From Synaphobranchus kaupii (Eukaryota > Chordata > Actinopteri > Anguilliformes > Synaphobranchidae), in the NCBI GenBank assembly GCA_029718625.1, contig CM056377.1, positions 103,180,585 to 103,244,584 of the forward strand: DNA of 64,000 nucleotides, read 5' to 3'. A model generated the notes under the pieces. It did not search any database. It worked only from the letters and a program-made list of their open reading frames with translations, and was not told the DNA's origin. The position numbers and the translations under genes are program-made. Positions 50,301 through 62,710 of the stretch are shown piece after piece. The first letter of the stretch is position 1; every line of letters starts with the position of its first letter.

Positions 50301-51590
50301 GGGAGAGACATGCTGACACGTCTGATGCTTTTAACCCGTTAAATCAGCCTGCACGGGAATGGCAGCCTCGGTGTTCTGCAGGCGACATCGGCGTTTTAAA
50401 GTGGGATTAATGGAAGGGTTGAGTCAATCTGAAGACCATCAGGATTAAACGGGAGCCAAAATTATTTCTCCCCTCGTCCATAATGAAGAAGCGCAGATTG
50501 GGGGGGGGGGGGGTGTCAGGAGGAGCAATGAGCAGCCTGAAAGGTGGCCCTGGAAGATAACCCTCCGAACATGTGTTTGTGTCATTGGTTCGGCTGTAGG
50601 TGGTGAAATGGTTGCAATTATCTCTCTTCTGTGGAGAATTGAATTCCTCCAACTGCATGCATGATTTACAGGGGTTTGCTCTGTATTCTGTCCCCAACCC
50701 CCCAGGGCTTAGTAGAGAAGGCGGGGCAGTAGACTGCAGAGTAACCCTCACTGCAGCTAACGGCTCGCTCTGTTGCTGCACACTCTTCTCTCCTCCGATG
50801 GAGGGTCTGCTAACGGCTGAGGTTGAGGTACCCACAGCAGGTTCCCTGACCCACACAGAGTTCATTGGGTCCCCCAAAGTGGTGGGAGTTGCTTTTTTCT
50901 ACCACTAGATGGCGAATGGGCTCTAGTGAGGAATTCTACCGGAGCAGCGTTGGCCCTGTTTGGAAAATCTGTTTGTAGGAGGAGATTTCGTGTTTTCTCC
51001 CCTGTGGGCCAGAATAGTGCCTGCATTCAAGCGGCCCGTAGGTTGATAAGGGTGAGGAAAATGCGGACAAGGCTGTGAGGCTGAGCCTGCTCCTCGACTG
51101 TTGACCTGGGAAGCTAAGCAAGTTAACTGCTTGGATTAATTCATAAATTTGAGGGTTAGCTCTCAGCACATTTAGCTGTGAAAGCTCCTTAAGTTCCAAT
51201 CACAAGAGGGTTTCCGACCCATAAAGCACAGCTATTTCACAGTGCCTGAGCCCTTCTGGAAGGTGCTGAGATGGAACAATGTGGCGATCATAATGTCAGT
51301 GAGCTGAAGTGAAAAATAGCTCTGATTGTCATTGACTGCCACTGTAAATTCCGTTGAATTATTAGTCAACCTTCTGACTGATCTATAGATTTATTTGTCC
51401 TTCTCCTCAGTAGTAAACACATGAAGAAATACCATTTAGGCACGCGATTGGTCAATTTGATTACTATTGAGTTTGCAGGGTGAGCTCAGGTATTTCCAGG
51501 GATGTGGGATTTGTACATTATAAAAGTGGGTAAAATCGAAGGTGGTATTTGAGCTTTTGGAAAAAAATTAATAAAAATGCTGTATATATA
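47319..51590. other. Gene-poor sequence, nothing firm
   Basis: A G tract lies at 50500-50513. Part of 48.4-51.2 kb has balanced composition and may include regulatory DNA. Frames at 48811-49026 (plus) and 50407-50877 (minus) have no domain I recognise. Confidence 0.4.
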
Positions 51591-52643
51591 TACAGTGCCC
51601 TCCACTATTATTGGCACCCCTGGTAAAGATGAGTAAAAAGGGTTATAAAACCAAGAAATTATTATTTTTGACAAAACCACGTGTACCACAATTATTGGCA
51701 CCCGTTTATACATAGAATAAAGTAATAATTTTTAATATTGCGTCACATATCCTTTCCATGCCATGACTTCCTGATGTCTGTGACCCAACAACATAAAAAG
51801 ACTCTTGATATCTTATTTTCTGGTACTCTTACAAGCGATACTATAATGTCTCTGCATTTGAATGAATCTCTATGGGAATTGGGGGGTGGGACTAGATTTA
51901 GCTGTAAATTATGCTGGAACAGTATGGAATACATGGATGGTAAAATGGCTGTAAGTCGTCAAGGGTCTGAGGTATCAAACGAGCCTCAAACCATCACTCT
52001 GCTGTCAGATATGCAGTAGATATGGATGGATTACTTTAAGGGTTGTTTCTCCTGACAAATTTTCCTATTGAACTCTATGGGAAAATAAGTCAGGATAAGA
52101 AACCCTTCAAGTTATCCATCCATATCTACTGCATATCTGGCAGCAGAGTGATGGTTTAAGGCTTGTTTGATACGTCAGACCCTTGATGACTTACAGCCAT
52201 TTTACCAACCATACTATGTATTCCATACTGTTCCAGCATAATTTACAGCTAAATCCAGTCCCACCCCTCAATTCCCATAGAGATCCATTCAAATGCAGAG
52301 ACGTTTTAGTATCACTTGTAAGAGTACCAGAAAATAAGATATCAAGATGTTGTTGGGTCACAGACATCAGGAAGTCATGGCATGCAAAGGATATGCAACC
52401 AAATATTAAAAATTATTACTTTATTTTATATATAAATGCAGGGGTGCCAATAATTGTGGCACACGTGGTTTTGTTAAAAATAATTATTTCTTGATGAGAA
52501 TTTTTTTTTTCTCATAATAAATGTATTTCAATTAAAGGTTGGATTTTTCAGTGTCAGATTAAGCTAATTCACCAAACGATTAATTTTCTATAACCCTTTT
52601 TACTCATCTTTACCAGGGGTGCCAATAATAGTGGAGGGCACTG
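51591..52643. mobile_element. Palindromic Tc1-type foldback element (about 1.05 kb)
   Basis: The left end tacagtgccctccactatta and the right end taatagtggagggcactg are the known ends of a Tc1-like family in fish. The two halves (to about 52080 and from about 52081) are reverse complements along nearly their full length, with single-base differences, small indels and an extra stretch in the right arm (about 52490-52590). It sits in a TA-rich microsatellite. No transposase. Confidence 0.85.
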
Positions 52644-52658
52644 TGTATATATATATAT

Positions 52659-52704
<46 letters not shown>
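52644..52704. repeat. (TA)n(CA)n microsatellite
   Basis: TA dinucleotides pass into about 17 CA dinucleotides directly next to the palindromic element, whose insertion may have used this TA tract. Confidence 0.95.
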
Positions 52705-52707
<3 letters not shown>

Positions 52708-52769
52708 TTCAATTATTTATGAATATCTCAACCCCAAGGCACAAGTGCTGAATTGATGTATCGATGCTG

Positions 52770-52873
52770 CACAGTAAAATGTCCAGTGTTAATTCAACTC
52801 TAACTGTACATATCAGCCTGATCTGGCCAGACAACACTGTTAGAGTTGAATTAACGCTGGACATTTTGCTGTG
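52770..52873. mobile_element. 104-bp MITE with CACAG…CTGTG ends
   Basis: cacagtaaaatgtccagtgt pairs with the inverted end acgctggacattttgctgtg, and the arms extend through attcaactctaac/gttagagttgaat. No duplication is obvious. Its CACAG-AAAA-TGT start resembles the split MITE at 20209. Confidence 0.75.
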
Positions 52874-53328
52874 AATTTACTGTGTGGGTTCTAATGTTGG
52901 CGGTTAATGTAAAACATGGCCTCTGAGAGCAATGGTAACTTGACAGTTGATGGGTGTGGCAGTGGTGCCATGTGGGCAGCAAGAGCCTCCCTCAAGCTCC
53001 TATTCTCTGTACAGAGCTCTCTGTATACTACACTGGCACACTGAGGAGTCAGAGCAGTAACAACAGTAATAAAAAGGGCTCAGATAAGGGGCCTTAGCAC
53101 ACAGGCGTCTGCGTAAATCAATAGAAGCGCAACAGCCAGTGTGCTGGGGGAGAAAATTGGGTTTAGGTCACCAAGCCCCCTGGGCACAAGTGCTCTTTAA
53201 ATAAATCAGATTCCGACACCACTCAGTATATACAAACTGGATGGTATGTGCTTCTCCCTCAGTGCTTTAGCAAGCTTTAGCAGTGTTTTTCTACCTTTCT
53301 GCTTTCTTACCACCCCCCCTCTCTCTGT

Positions 53329-53345
53329 CACACGCACACACACAC

Positions 53346-53428
<83 letters not shown>
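53329..53428. repeat. (CA)n microsatellite, about 100 bp
   Basis: Almost pure CA with two CG interruptions near the left end. All frames over it encode only His-Thr or Val-Cys repeats. Confidence 0.98.
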
Positions 53429-53431
<3 letters not shown>

Positions 53432-54265
53432 ACCCTTCCATCCACCCTCTGTTGCTTGTTTTTATACCAACTGTAATGCAATTTAAAGCAATAATACAAC
53501 AGACAGGTGCTGCGATGAATACTAATGGGGCACTTGGCTGCCCCTGGTGAGGGCTGATTGGAATGCTTGTTGTGCAAACCTCTCACCATTGCAAAATGGG
53601 GCAGGGGTGGATTTATCCTGTTTCTTTTCATGGTTGCTGTTCTAGACCCCCTTGGATGCAGACTCATTCTTCCTCTTGCCAGAGATTCATGGTTCCTATT
53701 TTTCGGTATACTGGTACGGTGTGTAACGGTGTGCGGTTTTGTAATACCTTCATAAATGGTATCTTATTGTTTTTCATTTAATGAATATTAAAAATTGCAC
53801 ATTGCAACAGTTTGATGAAAAACTTAAGTATTTTTTCACTGAAAAACCGTTATGTGCAAATAACACATGCAGAGAAGTTTGTGGAAACCCATGATGGAGT
53901 CAGAGCCAAGTGACACAAGCAGTGAAACCTCTCAGCCTCTGCTGCACCTGGCTGGACTTTTAAATTATGAAGGAATAGGCATACCTGGAAGTAGGGCTGG
54001 GTGATAAACCATGTTGATGATTATCAAGCGTTTTTTAAAACGTAATAACAATCATCCTTCTTTCTTTTCTGTAATCTTGTGATGTGTTCACCTGGAAGCT
54101 GCAATGCTTGCTGCTGAGTGGATGTCATATCAACATCCAATTGATAGGATATTGTTTTTTTTCCCCCAGAAGCATTTCATGTGGCCTCTGAATTTTTATT
54201 AGATGCGACCAGCAGCTAGTATAAGTCATTCTGTGCTCGGTCTGTCGGTCTGTCCTCACAGAAAT
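53429..54265. other. Intergenic sequence, nothing firm
   Basis: Contains gtagggctgggtgataaac (about 53993), which resembles the start of a common fish repeat, but no matching end was found. Confidence 0.4.
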
Positions 54266-55877
54266 TGTAATGGGGCGTGACGTGTGAGGTAGGAGGAGCC
54301 AAACGCAGCAAGGGGATTCTTAAAGCCCTTAGGCCACTAAGGCGGGAAACCGCGCAGATAAGGGAGGAGAACATACAACGAACACGCCTACAGACGCTAC
54401 CAACCGGCTAACTGTCCCACGCCAAATAAGTAGAAGCGCAAGGACAGGTCTCTGAATAGCCAGAAATAATATGCGGCCTGTCTCGGTAACGAGACACATA
54501 AGAAAGTGCGAGTAGCGTAAAGGCACAAATAAAACACACAACAAAACCTGAAAACTAATAAGCATTAGTGTACAAGGAGGCGAAAAGGAACGGAGATCTA
54601 ACGTTCCAAGGCTACTCTCAGGGACTCGCAGTCAAATGCAAACCTGTCAACAAAAACGCCCAAGCTCCATATAAGGAGAAACATACCTGGAGAACGAACA
54701 GAACTATAGTTCCGAACAAAATCGTACCGCAAGTAAAAAGGACGAAACAGAACAGCTGCATCGGAATTACCGGCTAAAAGACCAACACGAGTTTGATAAA
54801 GAATAAAAGCCCTGCCTCTTGGTAAAGAGGAAATGTAACGAGGCGAAGGAACAGATATAAAATTCCATGGCAGTTTGATAGGCTCGCAGTCAAATGCAAC
54901 GACCAGGAAGCAGGAACAGAAAAGCCAGGGGAGATGAGTCCTAATAACTACATCTACATAGGCAAATACGCCAGGGGGGAAGAGTCCGAATAACTACATC
55001 CACATAGGCAAGTCCCGCGTTGATCGAGAAAACGTAAAGGGGTAAACGCCCGATCTCCCAGGAGAGAGAAACATTTTACAGGCGAGCCGACGGAGCACCG
55101 TCGTCCCATAACTTTACTAGCAAACATGACTAATGCAAGCTTAATTGAAAACACGCCCTAGCCTCTCAATAATGGGAAATGTAACGAGGCGGAGGAACAG
55201 AGATAATGTTCCATGGTTACTTTCATAAATGCGCAATCAAACACAAACATGTCCATAGCATCGTCCAAGCTCCATATAAGGAGGGACACACCCGGAGAAC
55301 GAACAGAACTACAGTTCCGAACAAAATCGTCCCGTAGGTGAAAAGGACGAACAGGAACAGCTGTAACAAAAGACCAACGCAAACTTAATCGAAAATAACC
55401 GACCTGCCTCTAAGAATAAATAAAACCCTAAAGTCAGTATGATACAAACGCCCTGTCTCTTAGTAAAAGGCAATAGATCTAGGTAAAAACGACAAACAAA
55501 GGACAGACCAGAAAGCGGAGACTGAAATGAGCACACCAAACAGGAATTCAACCTGAAGCTCAAAGCACAAAGGCCAGTACCGCAAAACTCCAATAAAAGC
55601 ACAACGGAGCAAAATGGTCTCCTTAAAAACCTAGATCTAATCATACGTTTAAAACTTTAAAAGGGCAAAATAAACCGCACACAAAACAGCACAACTAATA
55701 CCAGAAAATACACCACAGAACAAACAATCACAAAGAACAATTAATATCGAAGCCCAGAACAAAAGGAACTTCTTCGTGAGAAGAAGGAAAGGAGCCAAAA
55801 CTCCACCAACGAAGCAGCGCCCACTAGTGGCGACCGAGGAACACAACCGCAAGGGAAAAAGGTCACAAACCATGACA
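54266..55877 (-). mobile_element. Solo LTR (1612 bp) with 5-bp TSD and internal repeats
   Basis: On the minus strand it begins TGTCATGGTTTGTGACC at 55877 and ends CACGCCCCATTACA at 54266. The direct repeat GAAAT at 54261-54265 and 55878-55882 is its target duplication. Inside, the block from about 54573 (including caagctccatataaggag, acaaaatcgt) recurs from about 55190, and a shorter related block starts at about 54830. Orientation is taken from the terminal sequence and is tentative. No gag or pol remains; a short non-autonomous LTR element is the alternative. Confidence 0.75.
54573..55400. repeat. Diverged internal repeats in the 54-kb LTR
   Basis: Two blocks of about 200-250 bp share ccaagctccatataaggag and gttccgaacaaaatcgt. 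A third, partial block carries aaatgtaacgaggcg with ggaacag. Nested between them is a 49-bp-spaced pair, taactacatctacataggca and taactacatccacataggca (54944-55013). Confidence 0.75.
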
Positions 55878-55882
55878 GAAAT

Positions 55883-58800
55883 ACGCAGATGTCAACGCTT
55901 CCATCTACGCAAAGAAATTTTGCGCTATAGCAGGCAACAACAGTAAACAACTTTCTTGTTCGATCTGTGCTTTCCTCTGGTTTGTCTTTCACAAATGTCA
56001 TTGGAAAAGAAAAACTGCGTATTTACATGAGGTATGTTTCGGCCCTAAGTGTTTGCAAGCGTTTCCATTCGCCCATGTAATGTTAGCTAGCTAGCTGCTA
56101 ACATTACTGGGTGATGGGACAAACGTTAAGGTTGTAAATTCTTAAACCGGTTATGTTTATGTTTACTTTTGGTACTGACGTTTTAAATCAGATACATTTG
56201 TACTTTTACTCAACTGGTGTTTGAATGGGGGACTTTCTACTTTTACTTCCCACCTGGAAGTATATTTTTTTATTTAATTTATGGTGACAGGGGCGGGTGG
56301 GCGTTATGAATATAATACTAGGCTATTTGTTTATATACGGTCTATGGAGCAAGCAAAAGTTAAATGGACATTTTTAGAAATTTATAAATACTTTCTTCTT
56401 CTTTTTTGTCACAAAAAGTGTCCAGGAAAAGGTCCTGGGATTTGCGTAAACCAAATCTATGTACAGGTTAATAAATCAGACTTGATGGCATATTAGGATG
56501 CGCGTGCACATTATTATGAATTACCATACTCACGCGTCCATTTGCTACCATATTTGGCAAGGCCACATGCCAATACGGTTTTCTCAGTATTACAGGCCAT
56601 GGCGGGCAACAGGAGTGAAGTACATGAAAATAAACATGTGCTTTTTGCAGCGTTGCAGTAGTGGTGTGCAGCCTAGCTCAGAAGCCTTCCCAAAATGTTC
56701 TGGCTGTGCAGGTGGAGGAAAGGGCATCCTGGACCTCTCAGCTGCAGACGAGATGATGGGGGATAACATTGGGAAAGTAAAAGGGGTGATAGAAGATGGT
56801 GGCTTGCCCCCGCCAGCATTTTTTCTCACTTACATTGGAGACATCAAAGATTCTCTCACACTGGGGTGCAGCGTTTGCTAGGTCTTCTAGGCTAATAAAG
56901 CCAGATCGGCCATTCTTATAAAAAATAGAAAAAGGTTACATTTGACAGCTGGCCCTCTATGGCATTTTGGGGGCGTTAATTATGCTAATAGGGAATTCAT
57001 GTGAACGCAGGTTCATTTATGAACAGTTTGAATTTACACTGGCCTGTAAGAAGATTTCTGGAGGCTAAGACCGTTTGACGAATCCGAGGTAAAATCCTTG
57101 GGCGAACACCTCTCATGAACGAAGAAGAGAAAGTCAAGAGAAAAATAAGAGAATGTTCTTGCAGGAGGCCCAATATCAAGTGACTAATTAACTGCAAGTG
57201 AGCCATTTGAGATGGCTGTTCATCTTAATGACTATCAGTATAATACAGATACACACACGCTGTCATTACTACTAATTCATAGTCATTCATTTTTTATTCA
57301 GTTCCTCATGTGTTGTGATACATTTGCCCTTAACCTTAACAGACATTTGAACGCATGTTAGATGTTTCTTCACTGACACATTTTGGTGAGTTCTGTGATC
57401 ATTAAAAGTGATGAAAAAATAGTGTCGGCACTAAAAAAAGTACCTTTACATTTACAAATTGAATCCAGGCCCAGTCTCTCTTTTCCAGCATGGAACCATG
57501 TGGTTCCAGAGCTGGATGTATTATATCTGTGGGTTGGAGCTGAGGGAATTCTCTTAAATTTCTGGATCATATTTTTGCATGGGCCTCTCTGAGACAGCCT
57601 TGTTTTAGAACAATTTTTCCCTTTTTTATCCCATATTTAGAATCATCTTTCTCTCTCACTCTCTGGTGTTGTGCTTAGCGTTCCATAGGTCTGCTTTTCA
57701 TGTGTGCTGAGGAATTCATCAACTTCACCAACCTGTGTTGATTGGCTCAGTTGGAACAGGAAGTCCATTGCAGATTCGGACCTGATGAAGTTAGTTTGAA
57801 TTAGGTATGCTAATGTCACATATGATTGATGATTAATCTCCCGTAGCAATAAGGGGAGGGAATTTCCCTTTTGGTCCAAGGAAATTGGTTTCCAAAATCC
57901 ACATGTCTCAACTAAAGTAATTTTAAGTGCTAAACATAGCATAACCTGACTTAACCTCCCACCTTTGGGGTGGCCACACTCTGTTACTTAAGAAAGTTGC
58001 ATGGAACATACTTTACATACCTGTGGCTATTGCTGGGTGAAGCACTTCTTTTCAGGGGATTTTTGCCCACTTATATCAATACTGATGTGTGTAGCAGAAA
58101 TCAAAGTTTTATAAAGTTTAGAGAAGTATAAATAAACATTAAGAGAAGGGGTGTTCATGGTCTTACATAATTTAGCTGGTGGAAAAGAACCGGGTCATTG
58201 AGTTTGCCAGTTCTCTTCTGGACAGCACGTGCACTGAAGACAGTAAAAGTTTAACTATGGTTCTATTTCCAGACCTCAGCACGGACTCAGGATTTATGGT
58301 TCATTAAATATCCCAGCAGTTGCTCAATCTTTGGACAGCCCTTGAGTGAGGTACTATTACTGTAGCTCGTCTCACGTTGATATAGCTTTGTAGTGTATTG
58401 TTAACCAAAGTGATGCAGATCAATATTCAGTGCATTGGGGCTGAGGTCTAGACAGGAAAGTAATGGAAGTATACATGTATATCCTGATTGATTTGAATTG
58501 TTTTGTGCGTGTCTGGTGTTTACTCTGTGCCCTTGTCGTTCTACTACTGCCAGCCTTTCAATTGCCCTTCAGTTTCTAAAATTGTCATTCTCAATTATAG
58601 AGGGTGATTTCTATTTTCTGTGGGAGACTTTAAATGTGATTCATTCCATTTTGTGGAGCACCAGCTTGTTGGGAGGGCAAATTGCGTGAAGAATATTAAT
58701 GCAGTAAATGAATAACAGGATGTTGAATTTGGAAACTTCAGCGCAAGTTGAATTTACGGCCTTGAGTAAAGCAGGCAAAATTACACCTGAATACTATGCA

Positions 58801-59899
58801 TTTCCCCAGAGTATGTTTACTAAAAAGGCTCATTATAAACTACAGAGTGAAAGCCATTGAAGGCAATGAGAATTAATAGCTTTCTGTTGTTTTCTAATCA
58901 AGGAAACAGATTGGCTTCAATTTCTGCATCAGACAAACAAAAAGTAAACGGCAAAAACAAAGCACTCCACTACCAAGCAGTGTGTTGGCGTCCAGTCGGG
59001 GGTAGAATTAGGATAACTGTCCCCCTCTTAAATGGACTTTAAAGCATCTGAATGGTTGAAATGACAGGGGACTCCTGGGGATCCTGAAGGAACATAATCA
59101 CAGATGAAATTCAACTCGGGTCTATTTGCTAGGTAATACTCTGGACAATAGGGAAAATAAATGGCCCTCACCTACTGTCTAATGCAGAAAATGGAGTCAA
59201 TCTCTTCACAACTGATTCAAAGCAGCTGTGTTACCGGGAGTGTATTAGAGATATTAATAATTCCATCAAAGGAATTTTAAAAGCAAGAATCGATCTGTGA
59301 AGAGTTTTTAATTTGACCGCGCTGCACAGTGCACATCTGCAGGACGGTATTGTATTAATTGTCGGCGGAAACTGTGATCAACACAATTAGTTTGCTGTGC
59401 GGAAATGGTGCAGTGTCATTTAGCACAAAGTTCTCTGGGGTGCTGTACAAATTGAGATGACAGGAATCCGAACGGCAGTTCCTCATCGAGCGCAGTTCCA
59501 GGTGTAGCAGCAAGTTTAATTACTCACACGTGAGATTAACTAGACAAACTGCGCAGAGGAGACACTCGGGTGGGACTAATTACCTCCACAGCCGAGCCCT
59601 GGTGTGACTGGTGGAGCGCGCTCTCGCAGCCTGCCTTCCACAACATGCAGGGCTCCCCAATTAATCACAAATAGTCATTTCACTTTCTCACGCCCCGGGA
59701 TTCAGCTTTCACATGAACACAGTGTTTTTAAAGCCAGAGAACGGCATAATATACAAATAGGGAAGGTTGGAATAGTTTAAGGGATCCTTTGCATTTAACT
59801 TCACGCTGAAGCGTAATGCACTGCCTCGGATTTGATCCCTGCTCTCATAAGTGGCACAGAAAAGAGGCCGTTCCGCTGTTGCGCAATCCCCAGCCATCA
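55883..59899. other. Gene-poor sequence, part perhaps regulatory
   Basis: The frame at 56498-56881 shows no domain and lacks convincing splice sites. From about 59200 to 59700 the DNA is balanced in composition with several TAATTA-like and E-box-like motifs (for example cacacgtgag at 59525), compatible with an enhancer. Confidence 0.35.
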
Positions 59900-60109
59900 C
59901 TACACACTGGCTGCAGGCGATGCTACAGGTAACCCGCCAGTCGCTAGGCGCAACTGTTGCTATCCAGATGGCGGGAGGACGGGGAGATGAAGAGAGATGA
60001 GCGACAGAAACGAGAGAGCACTGCAGATTCCGAGAGCAGCTGAAACAGCGGTGCGCTGGAGTCCTGCGGGGGGAAACCGTCAGCTCCAGTCATGGAGCTG
60101 GGTCTCCCA
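59900..60109 (+). promoter_or_regulatory. Candidate promoter with first exon ending at a splice donor
   Basis: GC-richer than its surroundings, with a YY1-type site ccagatggcggg (about 59965) and a purine-rich leader. An ATG at 60092 in good context reads MELGLP to a donor, tcccag|gtgaca, at 60109/60110, phase 1. The phase differs from exons B and C, so it may be untranslated or belong to another transcript. Low confidence. Confidence 0.3.
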
Positions 60110-60419
60110 GGTGACACCTGGCTTGTTTCCAGCCTTACCGAGGGCTACTCTTCCATCGCTAGTGTGCTAGCAGGGCTCCTCAGTAGCTGCTGCCTCAGGC
60201 TTTTTCTCACGTGCACTCTTGTGAGAACTGTTTGGGGGAAAGGGGATTATAAAACACCAAACTGCAAGTGGGCCCTCGGCAAAATACAGTGCCTCTACCC
60301 TCTCCGCCTGGGGTGAACAGATTAGACAAGGTAGAAGCACTGCTAGGTTTTGAGAATTCATGAGACACACTAGGTCAAACTACATGTAATGTACCTTAAT
60401 AAAGCCTTCATAAAGTAAG
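60110..60419. other. Sequence after the candidate exon, nothing recognised
   Basis: The frame from 60092 continues to 60316, but the sequence past the donor shows no known domain. Confidence 0.4.
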
Positions 60420-61227
60420 TACACTACCGGTCAAAAGTTTTTCCAGTTTTTATTGAAATTTACGCAGTTCAAGTCCAGTGAATAACCTGAAATGGTACAA
60501 GCGGTAAGCGGTAAACTGCCAGAAGTTTTTTAAAAAAAGGTTATGGTTACCAAAAACTGAAGCTGTTCTGCAGCAATGGAAGTAAATTAAGTCTTGAAAG
60601 TTGATGAAAACAATTCCTACAGGTGTCCCAACTTTTGTTGATTACTTACAAACCCTCTGTATAAAAGCAGTGTTGGAACAGACTGTTATTATACCCTCTC
60701 ATTATTTGGATAATATAATGCAGTAAGTAGTATATTGCTATCATAATGGTGAGAAAAGGATAATTAACAAAGGAAGACAGACAGACCATTATGACCCTTA
60801 AAACTGAAGGTCTTTCCTTTAGAGAAATAGCAAAGAAAGCCAAGGTGTCAGTGAGTACAGTAAAGGTACTTGGAAACTGGAGGAAACTCTGACAGGAATA
60901 GGTCTGGCAGACCCAAAGCCACAACATAATCAGAAGACAAGTTTCTTAGAGTCAACAGCTTGCGTGATAGGCGGCTCTCTTTCCATTGTAGAAAGAATGC
61001 CACAAGTGTGTTCGGCTGTTATATCTGCAAAAGGTGGCTACTTTGATGAGTAAAAAATGTTGATAAAATTTTGTTAAACAAAACGATTCCATGATTTCTT
61101 TTTTATCTCCAAAATTGTTTATTTGTTCTATCCTTTAATTTCAGAGTACATTTAGACATTGAACTGCGTAAATTTCAATAAAAACTGGAAAAATGGAGGT
61201 GTTCTAAAACCTTTGACCGGTAGTGTA
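60420..61227 (+). mobile_element. Tc1-like transposon, internally deleted
   Basis: The ends CACTACCGGTCAAAAGTTTT (60422) and accttTGACCGGTAGTG (61225) are those of a common fish Tc1 family. TA flanks both sides (60420-60421 and 61226-61227). At about 800 bp it is roughly half the full length, because most of the transposase gene is gone. Confidence 0.92.
60746..61060 (+). pseudogene. Tc1-like transposase remnant with stops and a large deletion
   Basis: ATG 60746 is followed by a stop after five codons. The same frame then continues with recognisable sequence: a helix-turn-helix (LKTEGLSFREIAKKAKVS), a shifted GRPKATT linker between the two DNA-binding units (about 60905), and, after a gap where the whole catalytic domain should be, a C-terminal piece (about 60995-61050). 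Stops, shifts and loss of the DDE residues make it inactive. Confidence 0.8.
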
Positions 61228-62399
61228 TATCGCTGTCGCAATAATGCCATAACAACTTTATTAATTATTCATGAACAACTACACGGCTGTATGTCATCTG
61301 ATTCAGAATGATATGTATTGTAGCAGAAAATGCTTTTTTGTCTTGTAATAAAACCAGTGCTTTAATACTTTATAATGTTGTAAGACTGTTGTACATGATT
61401 AAAGTTCATGAAACATTATATGTTAAGTGTGACTATGCACTAAATTGGGTTTTTGTCTGAAAAACACAGTGATATGTAATTAATATGGAAACTGGTGAAA
61501 TAATCTGTTCAAATGCCCAGTCAGTTGTGTGTCAGAATAGCAGTGACAGTCCATAAAATGGCAAAGGGGAAGGAAGAGGCCAACATGTAATGACTGAATA
61601 TTTGCACGAGGGTCAACATTAACTGGTTCAAAGAGCAAGCTACTATTACTGCAGTGGCAAATAAATAGCAAGGGAAATCTGAGATAGATTCTGTCTATCT
61701 GCAGATTCTTTCCTGTTGAAAACTCTATTGCCATTACTGTACCCCTGTGAGATGATAATTTGTACCTATCTCACGATTGAAGGACTAGGAATTATTTTGA
61801 TAAAAATTTGGAAAGTTGCTGTTGATTTTTTCGAATGTACATTTTTGGTGCTTTGAATGCGACAAATATTGGACCCGTTAAAGGTCCAGGGTGATATCAC
61901 GGTGAACTGCAGCATATATCTATAAAACTAGTGGAATCTCAGCGAAACTATCTAGATGGATAGATAGCACTCTGGGTATATAGAAACATACCTTAATTTA
62001 ATTTTTAGATGAACTGCCCCTTTAAGTTTTAAGAGGGATGTCTAAATTTCTGCCTGCAGGTGGAATTACAACTCTGTCCACATACCCTGCCAGGACAAAG
62101 CAGTTGATGCTGTCCATCCCTGTGGAGAGGGAGAGGCCTTGGCTTTAAAATGGCTCTGACTTGCCTCAGACCCTCACTCTAGGAATGAGTCCAGGCTTTT
62201 TAGCAGTCTGTGGTAAATGGCCTCATTCAGACAACAGTCTAAGTGCTGAAATGACCAAATTGAGGAGAATAGGAGTCCTTGCAGGCAGGTTAGAGCTTTA
62301 GAGCACGGTGGAGATGTGGAAACTTGTCTTCTCTCTGGCTTGGTGACCTTGGCCCAGCCAGCCCCTTATGGTAGGCCGAACAGTTCAAAAGCAGACACA
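61228..62399. other. Intergenic sequence, nothing recognised
   Basis: No exon or repeat was recognised in this stretch. Confidence 0.45.
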
Positions 62400-62710
62400 A
62401 ACCAGATACCCTCTATCCAGTTGCTCTGCGCTACCCAGTTTTTAACCAAGATATATCCAGTTAACAAAACATCACTTATCCAGTCATCCTGCGCCACCCA
62501 GTGGACATCGCGAGATACCCAGTGGACATCTCCACATATCCAGTTGGGTAGCGCGAGCGATCCAACTGGGTAGCTCTGCGCTATCCAACTGGATCACGCG
62601 GGATGTCGAACTGGGTAGCTCTGCGCTATTCAACTGGGTTGCGCGGGATGTCCGGCTGCGCTGTGCCAGATGTCAAATTGGGTAGCGCCGCGCTATCCAG
62701 CTGGATATCT
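62400..62710. repeat. Inverted and direct array of an ATCCAACTGGGTAGC motif
   Basis: Variants of tatccagt and actgggtagc recur about a dozen times. Left of about 62545 they mostly read atccag…gcgctaccc, right of it ctgggtagc…gcgctatccag, so the array is roughly a palindrome centred on gggtagcgcgagcgatcc. Spacers are rich in GCGC. It is far more GC-rich than its surroundings and has no coding capacity. Confidence 0.8.

Noticed and set aside
50407..50877. 156-codon minus frame
   Set aside because: It crosses a G tract, is low in complexity toward its end and has no domain; most likely accidental in GC-balanced DNA.
53206..53667. 153-codon minus frame and two plus frames across the CA repeat
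   Set aside because: They are Val-Cys and His-Thr repeats generated by the microsatellite.
56498..56881. 127-codon plus frame
   Set aside because: No known domain, no convincing splice sites or promoter.
62400..62710. CRISPR-like array
   Set aside because: The motifs occur in both orientations with irregular spacing and related spacers, and the genome is vertebrate.
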